Source: Bordetella sp. H567 (lineage in GTDB: Bacteria; Pseudomonadota; Gammaproteobacteria; Burkholderiales; Burkholderiaceae_B). From it: 64,000 bases of DNA. Under the pieces are notes generated by a model, which searched no databases, had not been told where the DNA came from, and was given only the letters and a program-made list of their open reading frames with translations. Shown one piece after another: positions 8,357-17,738 of this stretch. The stretch spans positions 2,058,084 to 2,122,083 of the forward strand of contig NZ_CP012334.1 of the NCBI RefSeq assembly GCF_001704295.1, in the 5' to 3' direction. The stretch's first letter is position 1. The number at the start of each line of letters is the position of its first letter. The translations under genes were made by a program, and so were the position numbers.

Positions 8357-9160
8357 TCAGTACGGACCGTGCTGCGCGGGCGCGTGCCGCGGGCCGCGTT
8401 CGAAGCGGGCGGCCAGCGATTCGGCGGCGCGGGCCAGCAGCGTGGCATCGATCCCCACCGCGACGAAGGTCGCGCCCAGCGCCAGGTAGTGCCTGGCGCG
8501 GTCCGGGTCGGTGTGCAGGATGCCGGCCGATTTGCCCGATGCCACGATGCGGCGGATGGCATCGTCGATGGCGGCCGTCACATCGGGATGGCCCGGGTTG
8601 TCCAGGTGGCCCATGTTGGCGGACAAGTCCGCCGGTCCGATGAACACGCCGTCCACGCCGTCGACTTCAAGGATCGCATCGAGTTGCGCCAGGCCGGCCG
8701 GCGTTTCGATCTGCAGCAGCACGCACATTTCGTCATTGGCGCGTGCGAGGTAGTTGGGGATGCGGTTCCAGCGCGAGGAGCGGGCCAGCATGCTGCCCAC
8801 GCCGCGGATGCCGGCCGGGGGATAACGGACGGCCGCGATGGCCGCCGCGGCTTCATCGGCTGACTGGATCATCGGAATCAGCAGGTTCTGCGCGCCGATG
8901 TCCAGGATCTGCTTGATGCGCACGAAATCGTTCCATGGCGGCCGCACGATAGGCGCGACCGGATAGGCGGCCACGGATTGCAATTGCGCGAGCGTGCTCT
9001 GGAGTTCGTTGGGGGCATGTTCGCCGTCGATGACCAGGCAGTCGAAACCGGCGCCGGCGCAGATTTCCGCGGCATAGGGATGCGCCAGCGCCGCCCACAA
9101 TGCGATCTGCGGCTTGCCCGCGCGCAGCGCCTGCTTGAACGTATTGGTGAGGATGTCCAT
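8357..9160 (-). CDS. HpcH/HpaI-family class II aldolase (2-keto-3-deoxy sugar acid / 4-hydroxy-2-oxoheptanedioate aldolase type)
   Basis: A TIM-barrel aldolase of 267 residues that uses a divalent metal to cleave 4-hydroxy-2-oxo acids to pyruvate (or a relative) and an aldehyde. Family signatures: [12 protein letters not shown] with the base-providing His, VRPPWND, metal ligand Glu in [10 protein letters not shown], and [12 protein letters not shown] with the metal-binding Asp. The start at 9160 matches the family N-terminus ([17 protein letters not shown]); upstream in-frame codons are shadow sequence. Substrate is uncertain: rhamnonate, glucarate and homoprotocatechuate enzymes all share these motifs. 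It may be co-transcribed with the downstream lipoprotein. Confidence 0.9.
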   Translation of the reverse strand: MDILTNTFKQALRAGKPQIALWAALAHPYAAEICAGAGFDCLVIDGEHAPNELQSTLAQLQSVAAYPVAPIVRPPWNDFVRIKQILDIGAQNLLIPMIQSADEAAAAIAAVRYPPAGIRGVGSMLARSSRWNRIPNYLARANDEMCVLLQIETPAGLAQLDAILEVDGVDGVFIGPADLSANMGHLDNPGHPDVTAAIDDAIRRIVASGKSAGILHTDPDRARHYLALGATFVAVGIDATLLARAAESLAARFERGPRHAPAQHGPY

Positions 9161-9241
9161 GCCTGGTCTTGATGAGGGGGGTGGAAGGAGATGGACGATA
9201 ATAGGGCATTCCGCCGGCATGGCGGCAGGGAGGGCAGCCGC

Positions 9242-9460
9242 ATGGCGTTGCATCAATTCAAACAGGGCGAGCTGGCCTACTGGCTGGGGGTTATCGCCGA
9301 CGGCAAGGCGGACACGGCAGAACCCGTTCCCCAGCGCTTCATCGACGCGCTGGTGATCCTGCGCTGCATCGAACTCGATGCATCCGGGACACCCGTCGTC
9401 ACGGACAAGGGCCGGCTGGCGCTGCACATGGGATCGACCGGGCCGTATTCCGCATCATGA
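9242..9460 (+). CDS. Small hypothetical protein coupled to the AGE epimerase
   Basis: A 72-residue product starting [22 protein letters not shown]. The ATG at 9242 has GGGAGGG 8 bases upstream; an earlier in-frame ATG (9191) touches its Shine-Dalgarno sequence and is unlikely. No signal peptide or known motif; the pattern of helices ending in [10 protein letters not shown] resembles a small winged-helix-like fold, but this is only an impression. Its stop overlaps the start of the epimerase gene by 4 bases (ATGA), so the two are translationally coupled and probably functionally linked. Confidence 0.65.
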   Translation: MALHQFKQGELAYWLGVIADGKADTAEPVPQRFIDALVILRCIELDASGTPVVTDKGRLALHMGSTGPYSAS

Positions 9461-10635
9461 CGGCCGCGCGAAACGGGGCCGATGACGCCGACCTGGCGGC
9501 CATCGTGGCGCGGCTGCGGGCGCACTACGACGAGGTCGTGCTGCCCCTGTGGCTGACGCAGGGCTTCAACGCCGCGCTCGCGCTGCCATACGAATCCCTG
9601 GCCAGCGCGGATGGGCGGCCCTTGCCGCCGCAGCGCTACCGCACCATGGCCTGCGCGCGACAGCTGTTCGTCTTCTCCGTGAGCGACGCGCCGGATTCGT
9701 CCGCGCATGCGCAGCGCCTGTTCGAGTCCCTGCTGCGGCGCTTCCGGCATCCGGCCGGCGGCTGGGTCTACAGCATCGGGCCGGATGCGGCGCTGTTGGA
9801 GACGCATCACGACCTGTACACCTATGCCTTCGTGGTGTTTGCCTGTGCGGCGTATTACCGGCGATCCCACGATGTACGCGCGCTGCAGGCCATGGGCGAT
9901 ACGGCGGCGCTGATCGAAGCGCGCTTCGGCCGGGGTGGCGGCCTGTATGTGGCGCAGTTGGATGACGATGGCTCGACGCCCCGGCAGGGCCCGTTGCAAA
10001 ACCCCATCATGCACCTGACGGAGGCCTACCTGGCTGCTCGCGCGGCGAGCGATGCGGCCTGGTACGAGGACGCGCTGCGACGCATCGCGGACGGCATGTC
10101 GCTGCATTTCACGGATACGGCTACCCAGTGCATATGCGAACTGCCGACGCGCGAGCCGGCCAACCGCATCGAGCCCGGACACCAGTTCGAATGGTATGCG
10201 CTGGTGCGCGGCGGCCTGGATGTCTTCCAGGACACCCCGCTGGCGACGTCGGTGGTGCACGCCGTGGATTACGCACAGCGGCATGGCGTGGCGCCGGGCG
10301 TGGAAGGCGTCTGCGCCAGCCTGGACCTGCAGGGCGCGGTGCTCGACGCCACGCAACGGATCTGGGCGCAGACGGAGTACGCGCGCTGCCTGGCCCTGCG
10401 CGGCGACGAAGCGTCCCTGCGCCGCCTGGCGAGGCAATTGGGCCACTTCCGCGATCGCTTCCTGCATGCGGGCGGTTGGTACGAGTGCCTGGATGCGCAA
10501 GGCCAGGTGGCCCGCGCCGATATGCCGTCCACCACGCCCTATCACCTGGCGGCCTGCTATGCGGCCTTGCCGGGTGGCGTCGTCCCGGGTGCGATGTCCG
10601 GGACTGAAGGGACGATCGCCCGCCGCGGGCGCTAG
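9457..10635 (+). CDS. AGE-family epimerase/isomerase (N-acylglucosamine 2-epimerase type)
   Basis: An (alpha/alpha)6-barrel sugar isomerase of 392 residues, of the group including N-acyl-D-glucosamine 2-epimerases, mannose-6-phosphate isomerases and YihS. Typical motifs appear in order: the Arg-rich RYRTMACARQLFVFS near residue 60-75, HHDLYTYAFVVFA (~125), NPIMHLTEAYLA, the catalytic-region PGHQFEWYALV, TQRIWAQTEYAR, and STTPYHLA near the end. The His residues of the second and fourth motifs are the expected acid/base pair. Substrate cannot be read from sequence. It is transcribed with the preceding small ORF and divergent from the aldolase gene. Confidence 0.88.
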   Translation: MTAARNGADDADLAAIVARLRAHYDEVVLPLWLTQGFNAALALPYESLASADGRPLPPQRYRTMACARQLFVFSVSDAPDSSAHAQRLFESLLRRFRHPAGGWVYSIGPDAALLETHHDLYTYAFVVFACAAYYRRSHDVRALQAMGDTAALIEARFGRGGGLYVAQLDDDGSTPRQGPLQNPIMHLTEAYLAARAASDAAWYEDALRRIADGMSLHFTDTATQCICELPTREPANRIEPGHQFEWYALVRGGLDVFQDTPLATSVVHAVDYAQRHGVAPGVEGVCASLDLQGAVLDATQRIWAQTEYARCLALRGDEASLRRLARQLGHFRDRFLHAGGWYECLDAQGQVARADMPSTTPYHLAACYAALPGGVVPGAMSGTEGTIARRGR

Positions 10636-10679
10636 GTCGAAGGCGGAGACTGGACACGGACTTCCGGCACGCACCACCC

Positions 10680-10697
10680 GGGACGCGCATGCGTCCC
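10680..10697 (+). terminator. Possible terminator after the AGE epimerase gene
   Basis: GGGACGC-GCAT-GCGTCCC forms a perfect 7-bp stem with a 4-base loop, followed by a T-rich tract (TCTATGTTTCTATTTATT). It lies about 45 bases after the epimerase stop. The AT-rich patch beyond it (10700-10745) may also carry the promoter of the next small gene. Confidence 0.45.
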
Positions 10698-10799
10698 TCT
10701 ATGTTTCTATTTATTCTCAATTCTTGCGAAATATATAAAATTCTGCGATGCTGCGCGCCATCGCCGGCGCCAGCCGGCTCCCCTACAAGGAGCGCAGCG

Positions 10800-11045
10800 G
10801 TGACTCCCAGGTTGATCAACGGTTATAGCGTGTACGCGTACTCCATCCCGCCGCAGGGACGCGAACCTGCCCGGGCCTTCATGGAAACGCGCAGGGAAGG
10901 AGAAGAGGGCGAAGCCCAGACCTTCGAGATCTATTTGTCGCGCCGTTTCCGCAGCGGCGTGGAGGCCATGTCCGCCGCGCGCAACGCCTTGGCGACCGTG
11001 AAGGCCGTGGACGAGAACGGCATTCCGGATCACTTGCCGGAATAA
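10800..11045 (+). CDS. Small hypothetical protein with GTG start (81 aa)
   Basis: GTG at 10800 is preceded by AAGGAG with 7-base spacing, the best ribosome-binding site in this region. It gives a product beginning MTPRLINGYSVYAYSIPP. Mid-region RREGEEGEAQTFEIYLSRRF suggests charged strands and a helix; there is no signal peptide and no cysteine. An AT-rich island 60-100 bases upstream (including TATAAA at 10734-10739) is a plausible promoter. Family not recognised. The frame extends upstream without stop, but those codons lie in the promoter-like AT-rich tract. Confidence 0.7.
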   Translation: MTPRLINGYSVYAYSIPPQGREPARAFMETRREGEEGEAQTFEIYLSRRFRSGVEAMSAARNALATVKAVDENGIPDHLPE

Positions 11046-11138
11046 GCGGCGCGCGCCGGCGGAGGCCGTGGGACCGTCAGCGCACCACCGGCCGCGCCCG
11101 GGAGCGGCGCCGTCAGGCCCGCTCCCGCCGCGCGCCGT

Positions 11139-13454
11139 TCAGGTGGCGCGCAACTGGTCGCCGATCGGCAGCGTGCGGATGCGCGTGCCGGTGGCGGCAA
11201 AAATGGCATTGCACAAGGCCGGAGCGAACGGCGGCAGGAAAGGTTCCCCGACACCGCCCAGCGGCACGTCATAGCCATGCGGGACCAGATGGACGCGGAT
11301 GTCGATGTTGGTCTCCGGCATGCGCGCCACCTGGTACTGGTGGAAGTTGGTCTGCTCCGTCTGGCCGTTCTTGAACGTGATCGCGCCCTGCGTGGCCAGG
11401 CTCAAGCCCATGATGCATGCGCCTTCCGCTTGCGCGCGGATGCGGTCCGGCTGGACTTGCGGGCCGCAATCGCCGGCGATGTCCACGCGCTTGACGCTGA
11501 GCTGGCCATCCTTGCCCACGGCCACTTCCACCACCATGGCGACGTAGGTAACGAAGCTGTATGCGTAGGCCAGTCCCAGCCCATGGCCGGGTGGCAGCTT
11601 GCGGCTGCCCCAGCCTGCTTCGCGCGTGGCCAGTTCGATGACCCGGCGGATGCGGCCGGTGTCCACGGGATAGCGGTCGGGCGATTCGCCGTAGTTGGTG
11701 TCGTCGGAGAGCGCGCGCGGCGATACCTTGCGCGGCGGGCCGATCAGCTCCAGCAGGAAGTCGCGGTGGTCGCGTCCGGCTTCGTGCGCCATTTCGGCGA
11801 TGAAGGACTGCACGGCGTAGGCGTGGGGAATGTTGGACACGGAGCGGAACCAGCCGATACGCGTGTGCGCCTCGGTTTCCGGCGCCTCGACCCGCATGTT
11901 GCGGATATCGAAGGGCTGGTTGACGGCGGACATATTCAGTTCCGACGGTTGTTCGCCCTTGGCCTGCAACGAGAAGGTGGATGCGATCGGGGGCGCGGCG
12001 CTGCGATGCAGCCAGGCCACGACCTTGCCGCTGGCATCCAGGCCGCCTTCCAGGTGCTCGTACGAGACCGTGTGGAAATAATCGTTGCGCAGGTCGTCCT
12101 CGCGCGTCCAGGTGACCTTGACGGGCTTGCCGTCCATGGCCTGCGACAGCAGCGCGGCTTCGGCCGCGAAGTCCGGCTTGGATTTGCGGCCGAAGCCGCC
12201 GCCCAGCAGGGTGATGTTCACCTTGACGTCTTCGGGCTTGATCTTCAGGTGCTGGGCGACGATGTCGGCGGTCGCCTGTGGGGCCTGCACGCAGGCCCAG
12301 ACCTCGCACTTGCCGTCCTGGATGCGGGCCACCGCGGCGGGGGGCTCCATGGTGGCGTGCGCGAGATGGGGCAGGTAGTACTCGGCCTGCACGCGCCTGG
12401 GCGCGGAGGCCAGGGCCGCCATGGCATCGCCGTCGTTGCGCGCCACCTTGCCGGGCTTTTGCACCAGGTCGCGCAGGTGGGCTTTGTAGGCTTCGGAATC
12501 GTAGCTGCCGTTGGGGCCGTCGTCCCATTCGATCTGCAAGGCTGCACGGCCCTTGATCGCGGCCCAGGTGTTGGAGGCGATGACGGCGATGCCGCCCAGG
12601 GGGTGGAACTGCGCGGGCAGCGGCGTCGGGGCGATCTCCACCACCTTGATGACGCCGGGCACCTTCAGCGCGGCGTCGGCGCTGTAGTGCCGGACCTTGC
12701 CGCCCAGCACGCCGGGGCGCGCGATGACGGCGTACACCATGCCATCCAGCCGCGTGTCGATGCCGTAGTGCGTGTTCCCCGTGGCGATATCGCGTCCATC
12801 GATATTGCGCACCTCGGGCTTGCCGATATAGCGGAACTGCGCCGGCGATTTCAGGCGTACCGCGTCACCCTTGGGCACGGGCATGCCGGCGGCGGCCTGC
12901 GCCAGCTCGCCATAGCCCAGCTTGCGGCCGGTCTTCGCATGCACGACCTGGTGGTTGTGGGCCTGGACCTCTTGCACCGGCACCTTCCACGTACTGGCCG
13001 CGGCGGCTTCCAGCATGCCGCGCGCGGCCGCGCCGACGCGCCGCATCGGGGCGAAGAAGTGGCGCGTGCTGCGCGAGCCGTCGGTGTTCTGGTTGCCGTA
13101 TTTGCCTTGGTCGCCGGGGGCCTGCACGACGCGGACGTGGTTCCAGTCCGCCTCCATCTCGTCGGCGATGACGACGGGCAGGCCGGTACGCACGCCCTGG
13201 CCCATCTCGGGGCGCAGCGCCATGATGGTGACGATGCCGTCGGTGCCGATGTGGACAAAGACGGTGGGATCGTCGACGGCGCCGCCGGGAAAACCGTCGA
13301 CGCCGTATTTGCGGGTATCGGCTGCCAGTACGTCGCCCGACGGGCCGCCTATCAGCGCCAGGCCGGCGGCGGCGCCCGCGGCTTTCAGCAGGGCGCGGCG
13401 GCCCGGCGACAGGAGGGATGACGGCGGCACGGCGGTGCGGGGATGCGCGCTCAT
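11139..13454 (-). CDS. iorB: Molybdenum hydroxylase large subunit (isoquinoline 1-oxidoreductase / aldehyde oxidase type)
   Basis: Catalytic, molybdopterin-cytosine-dinucleotide-binding subunit (771 residues) of a periplasmic xanthine-oxidase-family enzyme; the substrate is probably an N-heterocycle or aldehyde. The N-terminus has a twin-arginine-like signal ([22 protein letters not shown]), as in isoquinoline oxidoreductases. Cofactor-binding segments include [31 protein letters not shown], and the catalytic Glu in [10 protein letters not shown] near the C-terminus. The start is set at 13454 by a GGGGAGGA site and a 4-base overlap with the small-subunit stop. No FAD-binding subunit is present, as expected for this two-subunit class, so electrons likely leave to a cytochrome. 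Confidence 0.9.
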   Translation of the reverse strand: MSAHPRTAVPPSSLLSPGRRALLKAAGAAAGLALIGGPSGDVLAADTRKYGVDGFPGGAVDDPTVFVHIGTDGIVTIMALRPEMGQGVRTGLPVVIADEMEADWNHVRVVQAPGDQGKYGNQNTDGSRSTRHFFAPMRRVGAAARGMLEAAAASTWKVPVQEVQAHNHQVVHAKTGRKLGYGELAQAAAGMPVPKGDAVRLKSPAQFRYIGKPEVRNIDGRDIATGNTHYGIDTRLDGMVYAVIARPGVLGGKVRHYSADAALKVPGVIKVVEIAPTPLPAQFHPLGGIAVIASNTWAAIKGRAALQIEWDDGPNGSYDSEAYKAHLRDLVQKPGKVARNDGDAMAALASAPRRVQAEYYLPHLAHATMEPPAAVARIQDGKCEVWACVQAPQATADIVAQHLKIKPEDVKVNITLLGGGFGRKSKPDFAAEAALLSQAMDGKPVKVTWTREDDLRNDYFHTVSYEHLEGGLDASGKVVAWLHRSAAPPIASTFSLQAKGEQPSELNMSAVNQPFDIRNMRVEAPETEAHTRIGWFRSVSNIPHAYAVQSFIAEMAHEAGRDHRDFLLELIGPPRKVSPRALSDDTNYGESPDRYPVDTGRIRRVIELATREAGWGSRKLPPGHGLGLAYAYSFVTYVAMVVEVAVGKDGQLSVKRVDIAGDCGPQVQPDRIRAQAEGACIMGLSLATQGAITFKNGQTEQTNFHQYQVARMPETNIDIRVHLVPHGYDVPLGGVGEPFLPPFAPALCNAIFAATGTRIRTLPIGDQLRAT

Positions 13455-13999
13455 TGGACGGTCCTCCCCTTGTCGTGATCCTGGTCCGCCATGGCCAGCG
13501 CCTGGCTTTCGGCGGCCGGCGCGGATGCGTGGGCGGGCGCCGGGGCCGTTCCGCCGGCCGCCTGCTTGATGGCGGCCCGGATGCGGGTGTACGTGCCGCA
13601 GCGGCAGATGTTGCCGCTCATCGCGCTGTCGATGTCCGCATCGCTGGGCGCGGGCGTGGCCTTCAACAGGGCCGTGGCGGACATGATCTGCCCCGCCTGG
13701 CAATAGCCGCATTGCGGCACGCCGATGGCGACCCAGGCGTCCTGGACCTTCTTGCCGACGGCGTCGGCGGCCATGCCTTCGATGGTGGTGATCTGCTTGC
13801 CGATGGCCGAGGACACCGGTGTGACACAGGACCGGATGGGCTCGCCGTCCAGATGCACCGTACAGGCGCCGCACAGCGCCATGCCGCAGCCGAACTTGGT
13901 GCCGGTCAGCCCCACGACGTCGCGCAAGGTCCAGAGTATGGGTGTGTCGTCGGGGACATCGACGCTATGCTGTTTACCGTTGATCGTCAGTGTTGCCAT
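13451..13999 (-). CDS. iorA: Molybdenum hydroxylase [2Fe-2S] subunit
   Basis: The electron-transfer subunit partnered with the downstream large subunit. It carries both expected 2Fe-2S clusters: the plant-ferredoxin type at C38, C43, C46 and C58 ([11 protein letters not shown]), and the helical type at C97, C100, C132 and C134 (QCGYC and ICRC). At 182 residues it is longer than the ~150-residue norm because of an Ala/Pro/His-rich C-terminal tail after ~148. The protein has no signal peptide of its own and would be exported in complex with the Tat-targeted large subunit. It is transcribed away from the MocA-type gene. Confidence 0.93.
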   Translation of the reverse strand: MATLTINGKQHSVDVPDDTPILWTLRDVVGLTGTKFGCGMALCGACTVHLDGEPIRSCVTPVSSAIGKQITTIEGMAADAVGKKVQDAWVAIGVPQCGYCQAGQIMSATALLKATPAPSDADIDSAMSGNICRCGTYTRIRAAIKQAAGGTAPAPAHASAPAAESQALAMADQDHDKGRTVQ

Positions 14000-14073
14000 G
14001 GATGATGGACCTCACGGGATAGGCGGCCTGCGTGGCGCAGGCAGATGAACGACTGGATGAGTACACTGCGCGG

Positions 14074-14727
14074 ATGAGCATAGTACCGATCGAGCGCTTG
14101 GGAAACGGGTTTGTGGGAATTTTGTTGGCGGCGGGGCGCGGCGAGCGGTTTCGCGCGTCGGCGGGGCATGCCGAGGCTGACAAATTACTGTCCGTATTGC
14201 CCGATGGGCGTACCGTGGCGCAGGCCTCCGCCGGCGCGCTTCGGCAGGCCTTGCCCGCGGTGATCGCGGTGGTGCGCGCCGGCACGCCGGTGTTGCGGCA
14301 GGTGCTGGAGTCGTCCGGCTGCGTGTTGCTGGAGACGGCCGATGCGGCGCGCGGCATGGGCGCCAGCCTCGCGTGTGCCGCGCGCGAAGTAATGCGCGCA
14401 TGGGATGGCGCGCGATGGACGCCCGGCGGCGTGGCGATGCCGCCGCCGCGCGGCTGCCTGGTGGCGCTGGCCGATATGCCGTGGGTCACGCAGGAAACCT
14501 TGCGGGCCGTGCAGGAGGCCGCGCGCACGCGGCGCATCGCGGCACCGGTCCACGACGGACGCCGGGGCCACCCGGTGGCTTTCGCGTGGGACTTGTTGCC
14601 CGAGCTGGCGGCGCTGGACGGCGACGAAGGCGCCCGCGCGCTGCTCAAGCGGCATGGCGTGTACGAGTTGCCGTGCGCGGATCCCGGTGTGCTGCGCGAC
14701 ATCGATACGGTGCAAGACCTGCCCTGA
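14074..14727 (+). CDS. mocA: Molybdenum cofactor cytidylyltransferase (MocA-like nucleotidyltransferase)
   Basis: A small MobA/MocA-type nucleotidyltransferase (about 217 residues) that would add CMP to molybdopterin-Mo to make the MCD cofactor. Evidence: the N-terminal LLAAGRGERF loop, conserved Lys in EADKLLSVL, GMGASLACAAR, the metal-binding Asp in CLVALADMPWV, and GHPVAFAWDLLPEL. It is divergent from iorA/iorB, which need exactly this cofactor, so the functional link is strong. The start is uncertain: ATG 14074 or GTG 14032, neither with a strong ribosome-binding site. ATG was chosen for its family-like N-terminal length. Confidence 0.82.
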   Translation: MSIVPIERLGNGFVGILLAAGRGERFRASAGHAEADKLLSVLPDGRTVAQASAGALRQALPAVIAVVRAGTPVLRQVLESSGCVLLETADAARGMGASLACAAREVMRAWDGARWTPGGVAMPPPRGCLVALADMPWVTQETLRAVQEAARTRRIAAPVHDGRRGHPVAFAWDLLPELAALDGDEGARALLKRHGVYELPCADPGVLRDIDTVQDLP

Positions 14728-14740
14728 CCGTTCGGCCGGA

Positions 14741-16609
14741 TCAGGCGGCTGGCTCCGTATCGGCCGTATCGGCGTCCGCCTCCAGCTTGCCGGCTTCGCG
14801 CGCGGCGCTGCGCTGCTGCCGGTGCCACATGCCGGCGTAGATGCCGTCGCGCGCCAGCAGCGCGGCATGCGTGCCGCGTTCGACCACGCGGCCATCGCCC
14901 AGCACGATGATTTCGTCCGCGTCGACGATGGTGGACAAGCGGTGCGCGATGATCAGCGTGGTGCGGCCGATGCTGACCTCGCGCAGGTTGGCCTGGATTT
15001 CGCGCTCCGTGTGGGTGTCCAGCGCGCTCGTGGCTTCGTCGAACACGAACAGGGCGGGCCGCTTGAGCAGGGTGCGGGCAATGGCCACGCGCTGCTTCTC
15101 CCCTCCGGAAAGCTTCAAGCCACGCTCGCCGACCACGGTGTCGTAGCCGTCGGGCATGTTCATCACCAGCGTATGCACGTGCGCCATGCGCGCGGCCGCT
15201 TCGACCTCCGCATCGCTGGCGCCGGGACGGCCATAGGCGATGTTGTAGCGGATGGTGTCGTTGAACAGCACCGTGTCCTGCGGCACGATGCCGATGGCGG
15301 CGCGCACGCTGGCCTGGGTGACCTGGCGGATATCCTGGCCGTCGATCAGGATGGCGCCGCCGCCGACATCGTAGAAGCGGAACAGCAAGCGCGCCAGCGT
15401 CGATTTGCCGGCGCCGGACGGGCCCACCACCGCCAGCGTCTTGCCCGCGGGGATGGTGAAGTCCACGCCTTTCAGGATGGCGCGGCGGGCGTCGTAGCCG
15501 AAGGTCACGCCCCGGAATTCCACCTGACCGCCCGCGATGCGCAGGGCAGGCGCGCCGGGTGGATCCTGGATCTCCCGGTCTTCTCCCATCAGTTCGAACA
15601 TGCGCTCCATGTCGATCAGCGACTGCTTGACCTCGCGATAGATGAAGCCGAAGAAACTGAGCGGATCGTAGAGCTGCAGGAGATAGGTATTGACCAGCAC
15701 GAAGTCGCCCAGCGTGTACTGTCCGCGCGTGATGCCGCGCGCGGCCATCCACATGACCAGCGTCAGGCCCACCGAAATGATGACGGCCTGGCCGATATTG
15801 AGCAGCGACAGGCTGACCTGGCTGCTCACCGCCGCGCGCTGGTACTGCTTGAGCGACACGTCGTAGCGGTGTGCCTCGTGTTCCTCGTTGCCGAAGTACT
15901 TGACCGTTTCATAGTTGAGCAGGCTTTCGACGGCCTTGGTGTTCGCCTCGGAATCGGTTTCGTTCATGCGGCGGCGGAACTTGATGCGCCACTCCGTGAT
16001 CGCCAGCGTATACGCCAGGTACAGCACCACGGTCACGGCCGTCGCCAACGCCAGCCAGACGTCGAACATGCGCCACAGCAGCACGCAGACCAGCGCGATC
16101 TCGAACAGGGTGGGCAGCACGTTGAACAGCAGGTACTGCAGCAGGGTCTGGATGCCGCGCGTGCCGCGTTCGATGGCCCGCGTCAGGCCGCCGGTATGGC
16201 GGCCCAGGTGAAAGCGCAGGGCCAGCGCGTGCACATGGCGGAAGACCTGCAGGCCGACTTCACGAACGGCATGCTGGCCGACGCGCGCGAAGATGGCGTC
16301 GCGCAGTTCGGAGAACAGCAGCGACAGGATGCGCGCCGCCCCATAGGCGAGGATCAGCCCCACCGGCAGGGCGGCGGGACCACCGCCGGCGCCGTGGTTC
16401 AGCGCGTCGATGGCGGATTTGTACAGGATGGGGATATAGACCGTGGCGGCCTTGGCCACGAACAGGCACACGACGGCCGCGATGACGCGAAACTTGAGGT
16501 CGTTGCGACCCGCGGGCCAAAGATAGGGGCCCAGCGCGCGCAGCGTGGCAATGCTGCCGCGCGGCGTCAGGGAAGGGCGCGCGGACGTGGACGAAGAGGG
16601 GGAAGACAT
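14741..16609 (-). CDS. Atm1-type ABC exporter (fused membrane and ATPase domains)
   Basis: A 622-residue half-transporter that would dimerise. Residues ~45-330 hold six membrane helices; the nucleotide-binding domain follows. It shows Walker A VVGPSGAGKST, Q-loop GIVPQDTVLFND, the signature LSGGEKQRVAIARTLLKRP, Walker B LFVFDEATSALD and the H-loop IIAHRLSTI. The LSGGEKQRVAIAR signature and overall length fit the Atm1/HMT1 group, which exports glutathione-linked compounds or heavy-metal conjugates. It converges on mocA with only 13 bases between stops. Translation starts at 16609; upstream in-frame codons overlap the divergent promoter region. Confidence 0.9.
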   Translation of the reverse strand: MSSPSSSTSARPSLTPRGSIATLRALGPYLWPAGRNDLKFRVIAAVVCLFVAKAATVYIPILYKSAIDALNHGAGGGPAALPVGLILAYGAARILSLLFSELRDAIFARVGQHAVREVGLQVFRHVHALALRFHLGRHTGGLTRAIERGTRGIQTLLQYLLFNVLPTLFEIALVCVLLWRMFDVWLALATAVTVVLYLAYTLAITEWRIKFRRRMNETDSEANTKAVESLLNYETVKYFGNEEHEAHRYDVSLKQYQRAAVSSQVSLSLLNIGQAVIISVGLTLVMWMAARGITRGQYTLGDFVLVNTYLLQLYDPLSFFGFIYREVKQSLIDMERMFELMGEDREIQDPPGAPALRIAGGQVEFRGVTFGYDARRAILKGVDFTIPAGKTLAVVGPSGAGKSTLARLLFRFYDVGGGAILIDGQDIRQVTQASVRAAIGIVPQDTVLFNDTIRYNIAYGRPGASDAEVEAAARMAHVHTLVMNMPDGYDTVVGERGLKLSGGEKQRVAIARTLLKRPALFVFDEATSALDTHTEREIQANLREVSIGRTTLIIAHRLSTIVDADEIIVLGDGRVVERGTHAALLARDGIYAGMWHRQQRSAAREAGKLEADADTADTEPAA

Positions 16610-16745
16610 GGAATGCCGGCGGGGCAGCGATGGGAAGCTGCCATTATCGTCCAACGGCACTATGATGCGGTTCGTTCTGGACGATGGATAACCCTGCGGC
16701 CCGCACAGGTATACCCCGTGGCGGTGCGGTGATAGGAGCGATGCG

Positions 16746-17726
16746 ATGGAATACGTGCGTTTGGGCAAAACGGGATTGCAGGTGTCGCGCCTGTGCCTGG
16801 GGTGCATGACCTACGGTGTGCCGGATCGCGGCACGCACCCATGGACGCTGGACGAGGCCGAGGCCCGCCCGCTGATCCGCCAGGCGCTGGACGCCGGCAT
16901 CAATTTCTTCGATACGGCCAACAGCTATTCCGACGGCACCAGCGAGGAGATCGTCGGCCGCGCCTTGCGCGAATTCGCCGACCGCGACGATGTGGTCATC
17001 GCCACCAAGGTGTACTACCCGATGCGCAAGGGGCCCAATGGCGGGGGCCTGTCGCGCAAGAACCTGATGCGGGAAATCGACGACAGCCTGCGCCGCCTGG
17101 GCACGGATTACGTCGACCTGTACCAGATCCATCGCTGGGACGACCACACGCCCATCGAGGAAACGCTGCAGGCGCTGCACGACATCGTCAAGGCCGGGAA
17201 GGCCCGCTATATCGGCGCCTCGTCGATGTACGCCTGGCAGTTCGCCAAGGCCTTGTACACGGCCGACCTGCATGGCTGGACGCGCTTCGCCAGCATGCAG
17301 AACCACTACAACCTGCTGTACCGCGAAGAAGAAAACGAGATGCTGCGCCTGTGCGCGGCCGAGGGCATCGGCGTGGTGCCCTGGAGTCCGATGGCGCGCG
17401 GCCTGCTGACGCGCGACTGGCAGGAGGGCACCTCGCGCACGGAAAGCGACAAGACGATGGCCCGCCTGTATGGCGATACGCAGGACGCCGATCGGCGCGT
17501 GGTCCAGGCGGTGGGCGAAGTGGCCGCCGGGCGCGGCGTGCCGCGCGCGCAGGTCGCGCTGGCCTGGCTGTTGCAGCGGCCCATGGTGACCGCGCCCATC
17601 ATCGGGGCGTCCCGGCCGCAGCACCTGGTGGACGCCGTGGCGGCGCTGGACCTGAAACTGTCACCGGATGAAGTGCGCCGCCTGGAAGAAGCCTACGTGC
17701 CGCATCGCGCGGCCAATTTCGGCTAG
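16746..17726 (+). CDS. Aldo/keto reductase
   Basis: An NADPH-dependent (alpha/beta)8-barrel carbonyl reductase of 326 residues. The catalytic tetrad is visible: D56, Y61 (FFDTANSYSDG), K88 (VIATKV) and H129 (YQIHRWD). Coenzyme-binding elements VVPWSPMARGLL and PIIGASRPQHL follow. The HRWD segment and the overall pattern place it near the YajO/YghZ-like potassium-channel-beta-type reductases. A ribosome-binding site AGGAG lies 7 bases from the ATG. It is followed 12 bases later by an amidase gene, probably in one transcript, and divergent from the ABC exporter. Confidence 0.93.
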   Translation: MEYVRLGKTGLQVSRLCLGCMTYGVPDRGTHPWTLDEAEARPLIRQALDAGINFFDTANSYSDGTSEEIVGRALREFADRDDVVIATKVYYPMRKGPNGGGLSRKNLMREIDDSLRRLGTDYVDLYQIHRWDDHTPIEETLQALHDIVKAGKARYIGASSMYAWQFAKALYTADLHGWTRFASMQNHYNLLYREEENEMLRLCAAEGIGVVPWSPMARGLLTRDWQEGTSRTESDKTMARLYGDTQDADRRVVQAVGEVAAGRGVPRAQVALAWLLQRPMVTAPIIGASRPQHLVDAVAALDLKLSPDEVRRLEEAYVPHRAANFG

Positions 17727-17738
17727 GGCGCCACGCCG

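Noticed and set aside
9191-9241. Upstream ATG as the start of the small ORF preceding the AGE epimerase.
   Set aside because: The AGGAG directly touches this ATG with no spacing, while the ATG at 9242 has a properly spaced site.
11277-13421. A 714-codon frame on the plus strand opposite the molybdenum hydroxylase large subunit.
   Set aside because: The opposite strand encodes a clear family protein with cofactor motifs, and this frame has no ribosome-binding site and Val/Arg/Gly/His-heavy composition.
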